A stretch of 64,000 nucleotides of DNA from Nocardia aurantia. Lineage in GTDB: Bacteria > Actinomycetota > Actinomycetes > Mycobacteriales > Mycobacteriaceae. Location: the NCBI RefSeq assembly GCF_009604425.1, contig NZ_WEGI01000006.1, positions 1 to 64,000 of the forward strand, written 5' to 3'. The notes below the pieces were generated by a model, which saw nothing but the letters and a program-made list of their open reading frames with translations, searched no databases and was not told the origin of the DNA. The first letter of the stretch is position 1, and every line of letters begins with the position of its first letter. Below, piece by piece: positions 27,062 through 36,500 of the stretch. The translations under genes were made by a program, and so were the position numbers.

Positions 27062-27244
27062 CGGACCACTGTCGGCCGAGTAGGCCCGCACCTCGAGATC
27101 AAGATCATCGATCCGACCACAGGGCGCACGGTGCCCCGCGGCGAGCCGGGGGAACTGTGCACCCGCGGCTATTCGGTCATGCTCGGCTACTGGAACGAGC
27201 CCGACCGAACCGCCGAGGCGATCGACAGCGCACGCTGGATGCCA
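27062..27244 (+). pseudogene. acyl-CoA synthetase (ANL) fragment
   Basis: About 60 codons read [39 protein letters not shown] and [16 protein letters not shown]. These are the A5-A6 motifs of AMP-forming fatty-acid or aryl-CoA ligases, with the following HTGD replaced by unrelated sequence. Start and both flanking domains are missing. It lies directly after the integrase remnant, so it is a truncated cargo or target gene. Confidence 0.6.
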
Positions 27245-27405
27245 CCGCCGGCGTCGCGGGAGAGGTCGCGCCGCTGAACCCGGCGGTGCCGCTGAAGGCG
27301 AGGGCCAGTTGGCGCGCGAGCTGCGCGGGTCGTGCGTGCCGCTGCGTTCGGCTTCCTGCTGGAAAAACGAGACGGTGGTGCCCGGGCCGAGGCCGGGTGC
27401 CGGTG

Positions 27406-28112
27406 TCACGCGGGTCGGGTGTGCCGGTCGGTGTGTCGGGGGATGCGTTCGTGGGCGGTGAGCAGTAGGTGGTCGAATTGGCTACGGCTGGCCGGTGGCC
27501 CCGGTGGCAGGGTGTCGAGTTCGGTGACGATCCGGGCCGCGAGGTCCCGCAGTTTCGTGTTCGTCTCCTGCGATCGCCACCGCAGCACGTCGAAGGCCCG
27601 GTCGGCGCTGATGCGGTAGACGTACATGAGGATGCCTTTGAGCTGTTCGATGACCGCGCGGTCCTCGAACACCTCCGGCAGGGCGTCGGCGATCACCTCA
27701 CGGCGGTGCTCGGCGAAGGTGTCGGTGACGTCGATGTAATAACCGGCGGTCCCGGTCACGGTGCCGGTGTCGTCGAGCAGCCGGTCCGACACCACGATCA
27801 CGTGGTGCACACGCCCGCGGTGTCGAGGAACCGGTGCCGCGAGGAGAACGGCTCCCCGGTGTCGAGTGAATGCGCGATCGCGTCCGCGACCTGGGCACGG
27901 TCGTCGGGATGCTTGTGCGCCAGCAGCAATTCCGTCGTCGGTGTCACCACACCGGGCTCATAGCCGTGCATCCGGGCGATCTCGTCGGACCATTCCCAGC
28001 GCTGCCCGTCGAACCAGAACCGGAAACTACCGACCTTCTGCGACCGGCCCGCCGCGATGATCTCCACCGCCGGGCCAGAAACACTGCCCGCCGTCGCCTT
28101 CCTCACTGTCAC
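27406..28112 (-). pseudogene. PAS-ANTAR response regulator split by a one-base frameshift
   Basis: The upstream frame gives a PAS domain (GSFRFWFDGQRWEWSDEIAR, MHGYEPGVV, HKHPDDRAQVADAIAHSLDT) ending RFLDTAGVCTT. The downstream frame resumes at the equivalent point with VHHVIVVSDRLLDDTG, completes PAS and adds an ANTAR domain (EVFEDRAVIEQLKGILMYVY, RISADRAFDVLRWRSQETN). Restoring one base in GCGGGCGTG near 27805-27815 would fuse the frames. ANTAR proteins bind paired hairpins in nascent RNA and prevent termination. A sequencing error is possible. The start is uncertain; GTG at 28112 is one option. Confidence 0.7.
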
Positions 28113-28299
28113 GCACAAATTATCCGACACCCCCGCACAGGAAACCAGCCACCGCACACCTGGTCACCGGCACCGCGACCGATCCATCCCGCAACCCGGC
28201 CCTAACTGCTGCGGCGGGTCGCCCGCCGGGGTGTTGCCTCCCCTGGCGAGGTGTGGTCGCACGGCGCTATTCTCCCAGGCGACCGAGAGGAGGGTGACC

Positions 28300-28662
28300 G
28301 TGCACGACGGGGAAGTTCCGCAGCTGCTGACCGTGTCGGAGCATCACTACGGTGGCATCGTCGTAGTGGCCGCCGTAGGGGAGATCGACATCACGTCGGC
28401 GGCGGTGCTGAGCAGTGCGCTCGAGGCCGTCACGCCGGCGGCTGACGCGCTGGTCGTGGACCTGTCCGCGGTCGGTTTCATGGGCTCGGTGGGATTCACC
28501 GTGCTGCTGGCCGCCGCCGAGAATCGCGGCCCGCGTCAGTTGCGGGTGGTGGTGTCACCCCAGGTCCGCCGGCCGCTCGAGATGATGGGGCTGGACCAGG
28601 TCCTGGACCTGTACCACTCCCTGGACCTGGCACTCGGCGACGGCCCCAGCGCCACCGCCTGA
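28300..28662 (+). CDS. STAS-domain anti-sigma factor antagonist-like protein
   Basis: This encodes 120 residues: VVVAAVGEIDITSAAVLSSA, LVVDLSAVGFMGSVGFTVLL and a C-terminal QLRVVVSPQVRRPLEMMGLD. The Ser in FMGSVG is at the position phosphorylated in SpoIIAA/RsbV proteins. GTG at 28300 is preferred because AGGAGG ends 6 bases upstream; the GTG at 28294 abuts it. It is divergent from the broken PAS-ANTAR gene. No partner kinase or sigma gene lies in the window. Confidence 0.85.
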   Translation: MHDGEVPQLLTVSEHHYGGIVVVAAVGEIDITSAAVLSSALEAVTPAADALVVDLSAVGFMGSVGFTVLLAAAENRGPRQLRVVVSPQVRRPLEMMGLDQVLDLYHSLDLALGDGPSATA

Positions 28663-28819
28663 TCAGTCCGGTGGCGGCGACCGGGTGAGCGACATCCGGC
28701 AACCCTGAGGTGGCTCGGGCGTCGCCGAGAGTGGCCGGGCGAGCCGTGTTCTGCCTGGATCGGGATCGCTCAGGCTACGGCGTCGGGCCGCCGGTGACAT
28801 GCCGGGCAGGTCGAGATAG

Positions 28820-29662
28820 TCAGTTGTGCATGCCCGACTCGGCCATCGCGGTGACAGCCAAGCGTCCGAGCGCATTGGAAGCCAGGGGGCTGTCGCCGGT
28901 GACCAGTTTGCGGTCCTGGTGCACTCGGCCGGTCATGTCGTCGTTGACAACGCGCAAGCCGTGCTCCCGCAGCCGCTGCGCGACGAACCAGCGCATCCGG
29001 CCCGGGAGATAGCCGATGTCGATATTGGGGCCCTGATCGATGGCGTCGGGGAAGACGCAGACGCTGTAGCCGTCGAACGGTGACTTGCCCTCGTTGTCGG
29101 CCGTGGCCAGCAAAGCCGCGGGCCCGTGGCACAGCGTGATGATGAAGCGATCGTTGTCCAGCGCCCAGTTCAGCGTTGCGCTCACTTCCGGGCTGTGCGG
29201 GATTGCGTTCACCGCGCCGTGCCCGCCGGGGATGAAGACCGCGGCGTAGTCGGGTCCGAGTCGGGCGTCCGCCAGCCGGGTCGGGGACTGCAACTGCGGG
29301 AGGAACTTCTCGTAGGCGCGCTGGACTGCCGCGTCTTCCGCAGGCATGGCCCACAGCTCCAGCTTGGCCATATTGCCCGAGATCGTGGCGATCTCGATCT
29401 CGTACCCGGCCGCGTCCAGATGCATCAGCGGCAGGAGCAGCTCCACCGGGTGGTTACCCGTGGAGAACAGCGCCCCGTCCTCGAGTCGCAGGTACCGTTC
29501 GTCGGTCGCGATCATGAGGACTTTGCGGGGACCGCTTCGCACGCGTGGGTGGTCAGCGCCATCGAAGTCGGTTTTCGGCGGGACGTACTGCTCGAGTGAG
29601 TACGCCGACGGGAAGAACGCGTTGTGTTCGGCCCGGTCAGCCACAGGCGTCTTCGAGGTCAT
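28820..29662 (-). CDS. hchA: Hsp31-type DJ-1 family protein (glutathione-independent glyoxalase III-like)
   Basis: This encodes 280 residues, with the HchA length and layout. Motifs: [36 protein letters not shown], nucleophile elbow [11 protein letters not shown] with the catalytic Cys and His, and late [13 protein letters not shown]. Members convert methylglyoxal to lactate or deglycate proteins and act as holding chaperones under stress. It is monocistronic, with a GGAGAG-type site just upstream of the ATG at 29662. The symbol rests on family resemblance. Confidence 0.8.
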   Translation of the reverse strand: MTSKTPVADRAEHNAFFPSAYSLEQYVPPKTDFDGADHPRVRSGPRKVLMIATDERYLRLEDGALFSTGNHPVELLLPLMHLDAAGYEIEIATISGNMAKLELWAMPAEDAAVQRAYEKFLPQLQSPTRLADARLGPDYAAVFIPGGHGAVNAIPHSPEVSATLNWALDNDRFIITLCHGPAALLATADNEGKSPFDGYSVCVFPDAIDQGPNIDIGYLPGRMRWFVAQRLREHGLRVVNDDMTGRVHQDRKLVTGDSPLASNALGRLAVTAMAESGMHN

Positions 29663-30642
29663 GGAGAACTCTCCTTCTTCCGGTTACCCGAGAATGATGT
29701 TCAGGGTCCAAACATCCGTCCCGCTATATCATCCAGCTACCAGTCAGCTACCGCTGGAACGTTTGAGGGAAGATCCGGATACCAAACTGGAACGCCGCCT
29801 CAGCCGGGAAGGTCGGTGCAACGCCGGGCCGGCCTTCAATCCCTGCCGCCCTGGCGAACACTCCGGCTTACGCGCAACCGGCTCGGATGCGGCGTAGAGG
29901 CTACCCCGGCTTATGCTGATCGCAGCTCGGAACCGAGTTCGACACGGTCGCGTCATCGCCGTGTTGCAGAGGCCGGTCTGGGCCGTGCAGATGGTGCGCA
30001 CCTGAACCCACCCGAGTCAGCGACATCCCATCCTTATCGTGACCGCCGAGGGCACGAACCTGCGGCACAGCCGCACAGCGGACTTGACCAAGATCGGCAG
30101 CCCACCGCGCGTATCCAGGATCGCCGCCGGCGGACAACCTGCCTACCGCCTCCCGAGAGGCCACCGGCCAACCACCTACCCACACCATCAGCGGTCTCCG
30201 CACCAAATCCCACCGCGCGGGCGAACGCAGCTAATGCCGCTGGTCGCGCTAACCTCGTTGCGCCGCACAGCATCCGCTCATGATGGTGGTCATCACCGGC
30301 GCCGCGGACCGGGATCCCGACGCGGCGACGGTGATGATGGAGCAGGGCCGCGCCAGCTGGGTCCGCGTCCACACCGAGATCCGCCACTGACCCGCAGGGC
30401 AGCCGGCGACGAGCAGCCCGGTCGTCCGCCGCCGTCCGTCGGGTGGCGGCGGACCGAACCGATCACCCGGGATGGCCCCGAGCGGTGAGTCACGGCTGGG
30501 AACCCGGCTCGAAGGGATCGCACGCCGCCGGATCTGATCGTGTCTCGGGCTGACTGCCGCTGTTCTCAGGGTGTGTTTCGGTCGGGACCCGGTTCGGGTG
30601 AAGGGGTGACCGAGGCGGTGGTGCGGCCGCGAGACTGGCGGC
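29663..30642. other. non-coding or decayed spacer
   Basis: About 980 bases with no gene I can support. Several short frames are open on both strands, but none has a recognisable domain or a credible start. At 30234-30285 is a segment (CTGGTCGCGCTAACCTCG, then GTTGCGCC and GCATCCGCTCAT) that recurs with about 80 percent identity at 58269-58317, indicating shared decayed sequence. Confidence 0.5.
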
Positions 30643-31479
30643 ATGGCGAACTTCCCGAGCGGTCACTTCACCATCACCACCAACGACACCGGCCGCTGCC
30701 TGCGCACCGACCTCGGCGCCACCCGCGTCCTCCACACCGGCCACCGCGCGGACACCCCAGACGAGACGACTCCGGCACCGTCGCTCGAACTGGGCGACTC
30801 CGACCGCGCGACCGTGACAGCCTGGTACCTCGACACCACCTACGACCGCGACCACCGGGCCCCCCGCAACCAGCTCGTCAGCGTCGCCGCCCGCGAACAG
30901 CGCAACATCGGCGACTACTGCGTGACCCTCGACAGCGACAGCGCACCCGAGGAGGAACTGCCGGACCGGCAGGCGCGCACACACCGCAGGGCGGACTTGG
31001 AACACCTCATGCCCAGCGAATGGGGACAGCCCGGCAGCAAGAGCGTGGAAGTAACCCGGACATGGCACGACTTCTGCGGGCCCTACACACACGAACTGTT
31101 CCACCAATGGGGCGAGAACGCCGAGGAGATGCTGCTGCTGATCTGCGAGGACGATCCTCCCGCCCAGTGGCATGGCACCGACGCACAGGTCCTGTTCGAC
31201 GCGGTCAAGGCCTACCACGTCGAATCGAGCCAACCCCTACCGAAAGTCACCGCCGCCGATCTTCACCACCGCGACACCGCGATCACGATGGACAGCTGCA
31301 CCGCCGACCGCGCCACCGGCGTCACCTACCAGTGGCAGACCGACGGCCACTACATCTGGGGCGCCGACAGCACCACGATCCCCAGCCACCGGACCTACTG
31401 GACCGACAACGGCTCCCACGGCCTGGTCGCCCGCCGGAAAGGCGGCACCGGCCAGACCTGGACCTGCACACCCGTATAA
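30643..31479 (+). CDS. uncharacterised protein with a degenerate paralogue at 21016
   Basis: This encodes 278 hydrophilic residues without signal peptide or membrane segment. The N-terminal 50 residues (GHFTITTNDTGRCLRTDLGA) and C-terminal 55 residues (TGVTYQWQTDGHYIWGADS, TYWTDNGSHGLVA, GQTWTC) look like paired beta-rich modules, reminiscent of beta-trefoil/lectin edges. The middle has FCGPYTHELFHQWGENAEEM. An internal repeat-like correspondence of start and end suggests a closed beta fold. Family unknown. The second copy is broken and fused to a CoA-transferase fragment. It is the only intact gene in about 2.7 kb. Confidence 0.6.
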   Translation: MANFPSGHFTITTNDTGRCLRTDLGATRVLHTGHRADTPDETTPAPSLELGDSDRATVTAWYLDTTYDRDHRAPRNQLVSVAAREQRNIGDYCVTLDSDSAPEEELPDRQARTHRRADLEHLMPSEWGQPGSKSVEVTRTWHDFCGPYTHELFHQWGENAEEMLLLICEDDPPAQWHGTDAQVLFDAVKAYHVESSQPLPKVTAADLHHRDTAITMDSCTADRATGVTYQWQTDGHYIWGADSTTIPSHRTYWTDNGSHGLVARRKGGTGQTWTCTPV

Positions 31480-32357
31480 CGGCACCACAACCCGCGCACA
31501 GCTCCCGACCAAACAGACTGTCCCTCACTTCCGGCATGAAGCCGGACAATGCGCAGGTCGGGACTCCACAGGAAGGACCTGGTCGGTGACCTCGAAGCCA
31601 GTCGGTGGCGAAGCGGTGGTAATCAGGACCCGGCCCCGCCCAGCGGTATAACTCACCGGTGTGCAACTGATGAATCGTTGCCAAATTCATCCCGGATTTG
31701 ACATCACAACAGACTGAAGTCAATCGATACGGGTGGTATCACCTGGACACCACGGAAATCCCGCCACCTGCACAAGTAGGACGCAGATCAAGATAGGGAC
31801 GGCCCCGAGCTATTCATCCTTGGCCCATAACCAAGGATCACATCCCGCGCGGCGCGCTTCGACGACGTCGATGTTGCGTCTGCCCGGGGCGGGCGTGCGC
31901 GTCGAGGTGTAGAGCATGGTGGCTCTCGCCAGCAGCACAGCGATAGACAGGACTGAACCGTCTGCGTGACAACCATTTTGGCGCACCTGCTGCATGACAC
32001 ATCACCGACGGCCTCATAGCGAGGCCCGGACGCCGTCAGCCGAGTGACTACCCACCCGACCGACGACGAGCCGACGGCAACGCCCACAGAATTGCTAACG
32101 CCCAGCAACCCATCCGGAATTACGAATTTTCTACGAATCTGCGCGCGGTCCCACCGGGAATCGATGGGAAACGTCCATGAAGTTCGCGAGAGCCGATTCA
32201 ATAGCCAGAAGTTAGCCGTTGGTTCGGGCGCTCCGGCGCGCCACTTGCGACATGCCGGAGCGCCTCTCACCGAATCCCGTGGGTGGGCCGATGAGCCACT
32301 TCCAACCGACGTCGCTACGAGCCAGCGTGTCCGCTGCGACGGGGTGCACCACACGCG
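31480..32357. other. non-coding spacer of lower GC
   Basis: About 880 bases with no supportable gene. Base composition is visibly less GC-rich than the flanks in 31640-32200, as in decayed or recently acquired DNA. Frames of 60-190 codons exist on both strands but show no third-position GC bias, no known motif and no convincing ribosome-binding site. Confidence 0.4.
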
Positions 32358-32825
32358 CTATCGGAGGGCCGATCGCCCACCAGCCAGGCGCATCGTCCCC
32401 CGGCGGTGCAACGCGTCCTTGATGCTGCTCGCAGCGAACCCGGACAACTTCCCACACGTCACCAGGGAATGACCGGCCAGATACAACCGCTCCACATGAT
32501 CGACCTCCGACTCGGTCAACGACTGATAACGCCGCTGCATCCCGCGCTTCGACAACTGATAACGCACAGCATTCTTCGATATCCCATATCTATCGGCCAA
32601 CTCCGCAGTCGATGAACCATCCCGATACGCCCGAACCAACTCCTCGATCACCACGCCCGACAACCGACGCTCCACCAGACGCGGCACCTCCCGAACCGGT
32701 TCGACCGGCCTGGGGCGGCGCCGTCGCCCAGCGTGCTCCAGCGCAATACCGGACTCGACCGCGCGCCGAACCACCTCAAGTTTCTGCAGGTCAAGACGGT
32801 TCGAATATCGTGTCGCCAGGTCCAC
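32358..32825 (-). CDS. small helix-turn-helix protein, recombinase-tail-like
   Basis: This encodes 155 residues from a GTG at 32825 (VDLATRYSNRLDLQKLEVV). Two HTH segments are visible: VIEELVRAYRDGSSTAELAD then RYGISKNAVRYQLSKRG (about 60-97), and LTESEVDHVERLYLAGHSL with GFAASSIKDALHRRG (about 103-145). This tandem matches the DNA-binding tails of serine invertases/resolvases, but no catalytic domain is encoded upstream; instead the dispersed repeat begins 13 bases away. It may be a stand-alone DNA-binding protein or a recombinase remnant. No ribosome-binding site is obvious. Confidence 0.5.
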   Translation of the reverse strand: MDLATRYSNRLDLQKLEVVRRAVESGIALEHAGRRRRPRPVEPVREVPRLVERRLSGVVIEELVRAYRDGSSTAELADRYGISKNAVRYQLSKRGMQRRYQSLTESEVDHVERLYLAGHSLVTCGKLSGFAASSIKDALHRRGTMRLAGGRSALR

Positions 32826-32837
32826 AGGTCGACAAAG

Positions 32838-32930
32838 CCGCAGGTTAGCGGCCTATCTCTTTGTCGCATTCGTGTAGTTATCCGAACTATTTCCTTACCG
32901 CGACGAACATAGTCCGAGCGGGGCGGCGCC
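32838..32930 (+). repeat. dispersed repeat, copy A
   Basis: One of three related 85-95-bp copies. The conserved block includes GCCGCAGGTTAG, TGTAGTTATCCGAAC, CCTTACCGCGACGAACATAG and TCCGAGCGGGGCGGCGCC. No frame is conserved across copies, so it is probably non-coding. It abuts the small HTH gene. Directly after it the plus strand reads GGARFATAT, a short pentapeptide-like echo of what follows copy C. Confidence 0.75.
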
Positions 32931-33507
32931 CGGTTCGCGACCGCCACCACCGAGATTCGCCTGGAACGACGATCCGCAGCAGAAGCCGACCAACGCGCTC
33001 CCGGATCCCTGGCCACCGAAAGTGCCCGAAAGCGTCGAGAAGACGAGCTGACCGAACTCCATACCCGGTCCTGCGCGGCACCGAGGCCCCACCGCCCTCA
33101 ACTCCCTGACAACTCAGCGCATAACCGACATTACCCACCGAGTCCGGCTCCCAGCCGTGTGCGGTGACGCCGCTGCCGAGGCCACCGCGGCGCGGTTGCG
33201 GTCGGTGATCGACAATCTGATCGCCGCCGGTCAGTGGCGCTGTTGTCGCGCAACAGCTCACGCCAGCACGCGTCCGTCGGGCATTTCGGCACCTGCGCCC
33301 GAACATCGCTTGTCCAGCCAGTGCGCCGAAACCCTCACGTCCTGGTCCAGGCCGACCAGCAGGACGCCGAAAACAGCGGCCCGCACCCCGCTATGACATC
33401 CGCATGAAGGCCACCAGCAACACTCCCGCACCAACCCCGGCAGGACCGCGGCCCCGCCGACAAGGTTAAAACTCGAGCTGGTTCTGCGACGTGGTTGTCG
33501 GTCATGC
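32931..33507. other. non-coding spacer after repeat copy A
   Basis: About 580 bases. After the short GGARFATAT stretch no frame stays recognisable. One plus-strand stretch near 33169-33235 (EATAARLRSVIDNLIAAGQWR) looks like a genuine coding scrap of unknown family. Nothing else is supportable. Confidence 0.35.
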
Positions 33508-36500
33508 TCAGTCGCGGTAGCCGGGGACTTGTGCGGAGTGCCAGTGGAAGGCCGGTCCGGCATCTCGGGTGAATCCGTAGAGTTGGTTGCCGACGCGGGC
33601 GATGACTTCGAGGTTCTGTGGCACAAGGAAGTTGCTTTGGATCATGGTCACCGCGTCGATGTGCCCGAGATCCGTACCGAATCGGGTCAGCGCCGACCAG
33701 GGCAGGGCTGGGTTGTCGTTGTCCCGGGACAGATGGGCAAGTCCTTTGTCCGCCATGGGTGTGACGAGTTCGAAGTTGCCGCGCTGCCCGAAGTTGCCCT
33801 GGATCAGGACCGGGTTTCCGCTGGCTCCTCCGTCGAGGATGGTGGTAGGTCCGTGCCACGTGGTGCCGGGCCCGCCCCGGGAGAAGTGCACCAGCTTCTC
33901 GCCGATTCGCGCGACGACTTCGAGGTTTCCGGCAAAGAAGTTGCTCTGGATCATGCTGACGGCCTCGACGGGGTCCGTGCCACCGAATCGGGTTGTGGTG
34001 CCGAGCCATTCGGTCTCGGCCCCGCCGCGCCAGAAATGGGCGAGCCCGCCGTCGGCCATCGGTGCGACGAGTTCCAGATTGCCGGGCTGCACTGGGGTTT
34101 GCCCGAAACTGCTCTCTATGAGAGCGGGGGTCCCGCGCACCCCGGATCGTGCGATGTGGATCGGTCCACGCCAAGTGAACGGGGTGGTGAAATGGTCGCG
34201 GGTGAAGTGTACGAGGCCGTCACCGAAGCGCGCGACGGCTTCGAAGTTGCCGTGTCCGAAGTCGCCGGGAACGAATCTGCTCTGGATCATGGTGACCGCG
34301 TCGGCGATGCCGCTGTCCTGGCCGAACGGTTCTCCGAAGGCCCAGAAGAAGGAGCCGTTGTTGTCCAGGGACCAGCGGTCGAGCCCGCCGGCGGCGAACG
34401 GTGTCAGGAAGTCGAATTCGCCGCGGCCCAGTCCCGGGAATCCGCCGTCCTGTCCGAAGGTGCTCTGGATCAGAGCGGGGACGCCACGGACACCGGTTCG
34501 CATGGGCAAGTGGATGAACCGACCGATCGAAGGGACCGGCTGGCCGTCGGCCTCGGCGACGACGAACAGCAGATACCACCCCGGTGGCGCCAGATTGCCG
34601 TTCCTGGGTGCGGAGACGCGCAGTTCGCCGTTGCCGCGAGTGAAACGCAGTCCGACGTAGCGTTGGTCGGAATTGAATGCGTGTGTGGTCGAACCTGCCC
34701 GCAGCAATGCGATGTCGCGAATCCGGTCGCTGTCGGGTGTTTTCACGGCGAAAGCAGTGTCGTAGGTGATGGTTTCAGGTGCCGAGGTGATCAGTGGGCG
34801 ATCGGGGCGCGAGAAGTAAGGCGGCTCGTAGATCTCGATCACCAGTTCGCGATTGTCGATCGTCTGCCCGGGGTGTGCGGGATCGGGGTCGGCGGCGTTG
34901 TGTGGCAATTCATTGGGGGGCGGGAGTTTCGGGTTTCCGAGATCGTCGAGGTAGTTGCTCGACGTGTGATAGCTCCAGTCGGCACCTTTGCTCGTACCGG
35001 CGGTGAAGACGCGGCCGTCGGGCATCAGCAGCACGACCGAGTGGTATCCCCGCGGCACGCTCGCCGTGCCCCCATCGGGCAGTGTGGACCACGAGCGCGT
35101 CGCCGGATCGAATACCTCGCTGACCATGACCGAGCCGGTAGCGGGATTGAAGCCACCGGACAACAGGACTTCTTTCGTGGGCAGGATGACCGCGGTGGCG
35201 TCGAAGCGCGCCGGCGCAATCGTCGTCCCGACCGGTTGACGGGCCGAGGTGGGTCGCCACTCCGGTCCGGCGGACAGCGGTTCGATGAGGTGAGGATGGA
35301 AACCGCCACATATGAGAATCTGCGGTTTGTAGGCAGGCGGGACGAGTGGCAGTAGCACTGCGGTGCGATTGTATCCCTCATAGCTGTGCAGGTTCTTTTC
35401 GTCGCTGTGGTCTTCCGGGGGCCGGGGCGCGACATCACGCCAGCCCGGGGGATTCGGCCGCCACGCCTGACAGCGCATCGGATTCTGGCCTGGTACAGGG
35501 GTTTCGGTGCGCATCGCACTGACGGAGAACACCTCACCGTTGGGGAGGAGGAAAAGGCGTGGGTAGTAGGAGAGCTCGATGGTGTTCTGCAGCGGAAGCG
35601 GCAGTTCGCCGCGGGCACGCCAGGCCTCGCCGGTGAAGACTTCGACAACGGTGTTGGTGTGCACGGTGGGGGTCGGATTCGACATCGGTGAGGCAGCCAC
35701 ATGCCCCGACAACGCCAGCAGGCTGCCGTCGCTCAAGGTGACCAGCGTCGGATACCACCGGCCGGTTACCTGGGTGCCGTCCCCGCGTACCAGCAGCGAC
35801 ATGTCCGCGGTCCGAGTCCAATGGCCGCGGCCGTCCGGCGGGTCGGGGTCGAAATCCCAGGTGTAGCGCAACCCGGTGAAATGTCCCGCCATGTGGTGCC
35901 CTCCGGCGCCGGCGGGGTCGCCCGGCTGCGGGGCTTTCCATGTCTCGGTGCCACCGGCCACGAGCAGGTGCCCGTTGGACAGGAACGCATGCCCGCAACA
36001 GAACAGGTCGGGTGCGGGACCGTCGGACTGCATCGGCGGGGAGTCGACGATCCGGAGTGCACCGGTCGCGCAGTCGTAGATCCGAGTGGTGTCGATGCTG
36101 GTGGGGTGGGCGTGATTGCCGAGGAAGTGTCGCCCCGGGTCGTGCTCGTCACCGCCGAAGAGCAGGATTTCGTTGGTGTGCAGCAGGGCGGCGTGGACGG
36201 CGAGGATCATCTTCGTGTCGCCGGCGGGCGCGGAACGCCACAGCATCAGTTGCGACAGCCGCGGCGGGCCGGCCGTTTCGATCCTGTCCACCGTCAGCGG
36301 ACCACCGACGTGGAACTCGAACACGATGCCCTGCACGTCGGTGAGATCGGCGGCCGCGGGGCCGCGGAGGTCCGCGAATGGTAAATCGGTGTATCCAGCA
36401 TCGACTGTCGTGGAGGCGGACGCCTGCCCGCCGGCGGTGACGACGGTGAGAGTGAGCTCGGCCGCATCGCCGTCGAGGTGCGGAACGGTAATTCGAAGCC

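Noticed and set aside
31788..32354. A 188-codon minus-strand frame in the lower-GC spacer
   Set aside because: No codon bias, no motif and several Cys/Trp-rich runs typical of out-of-frame translation.
32895..33306. Minus-strand Gly/Ser-rich frames beside repeat copy A
   Set aside because: No start signal, no homology pattern, and they cross the non-coding repeat.
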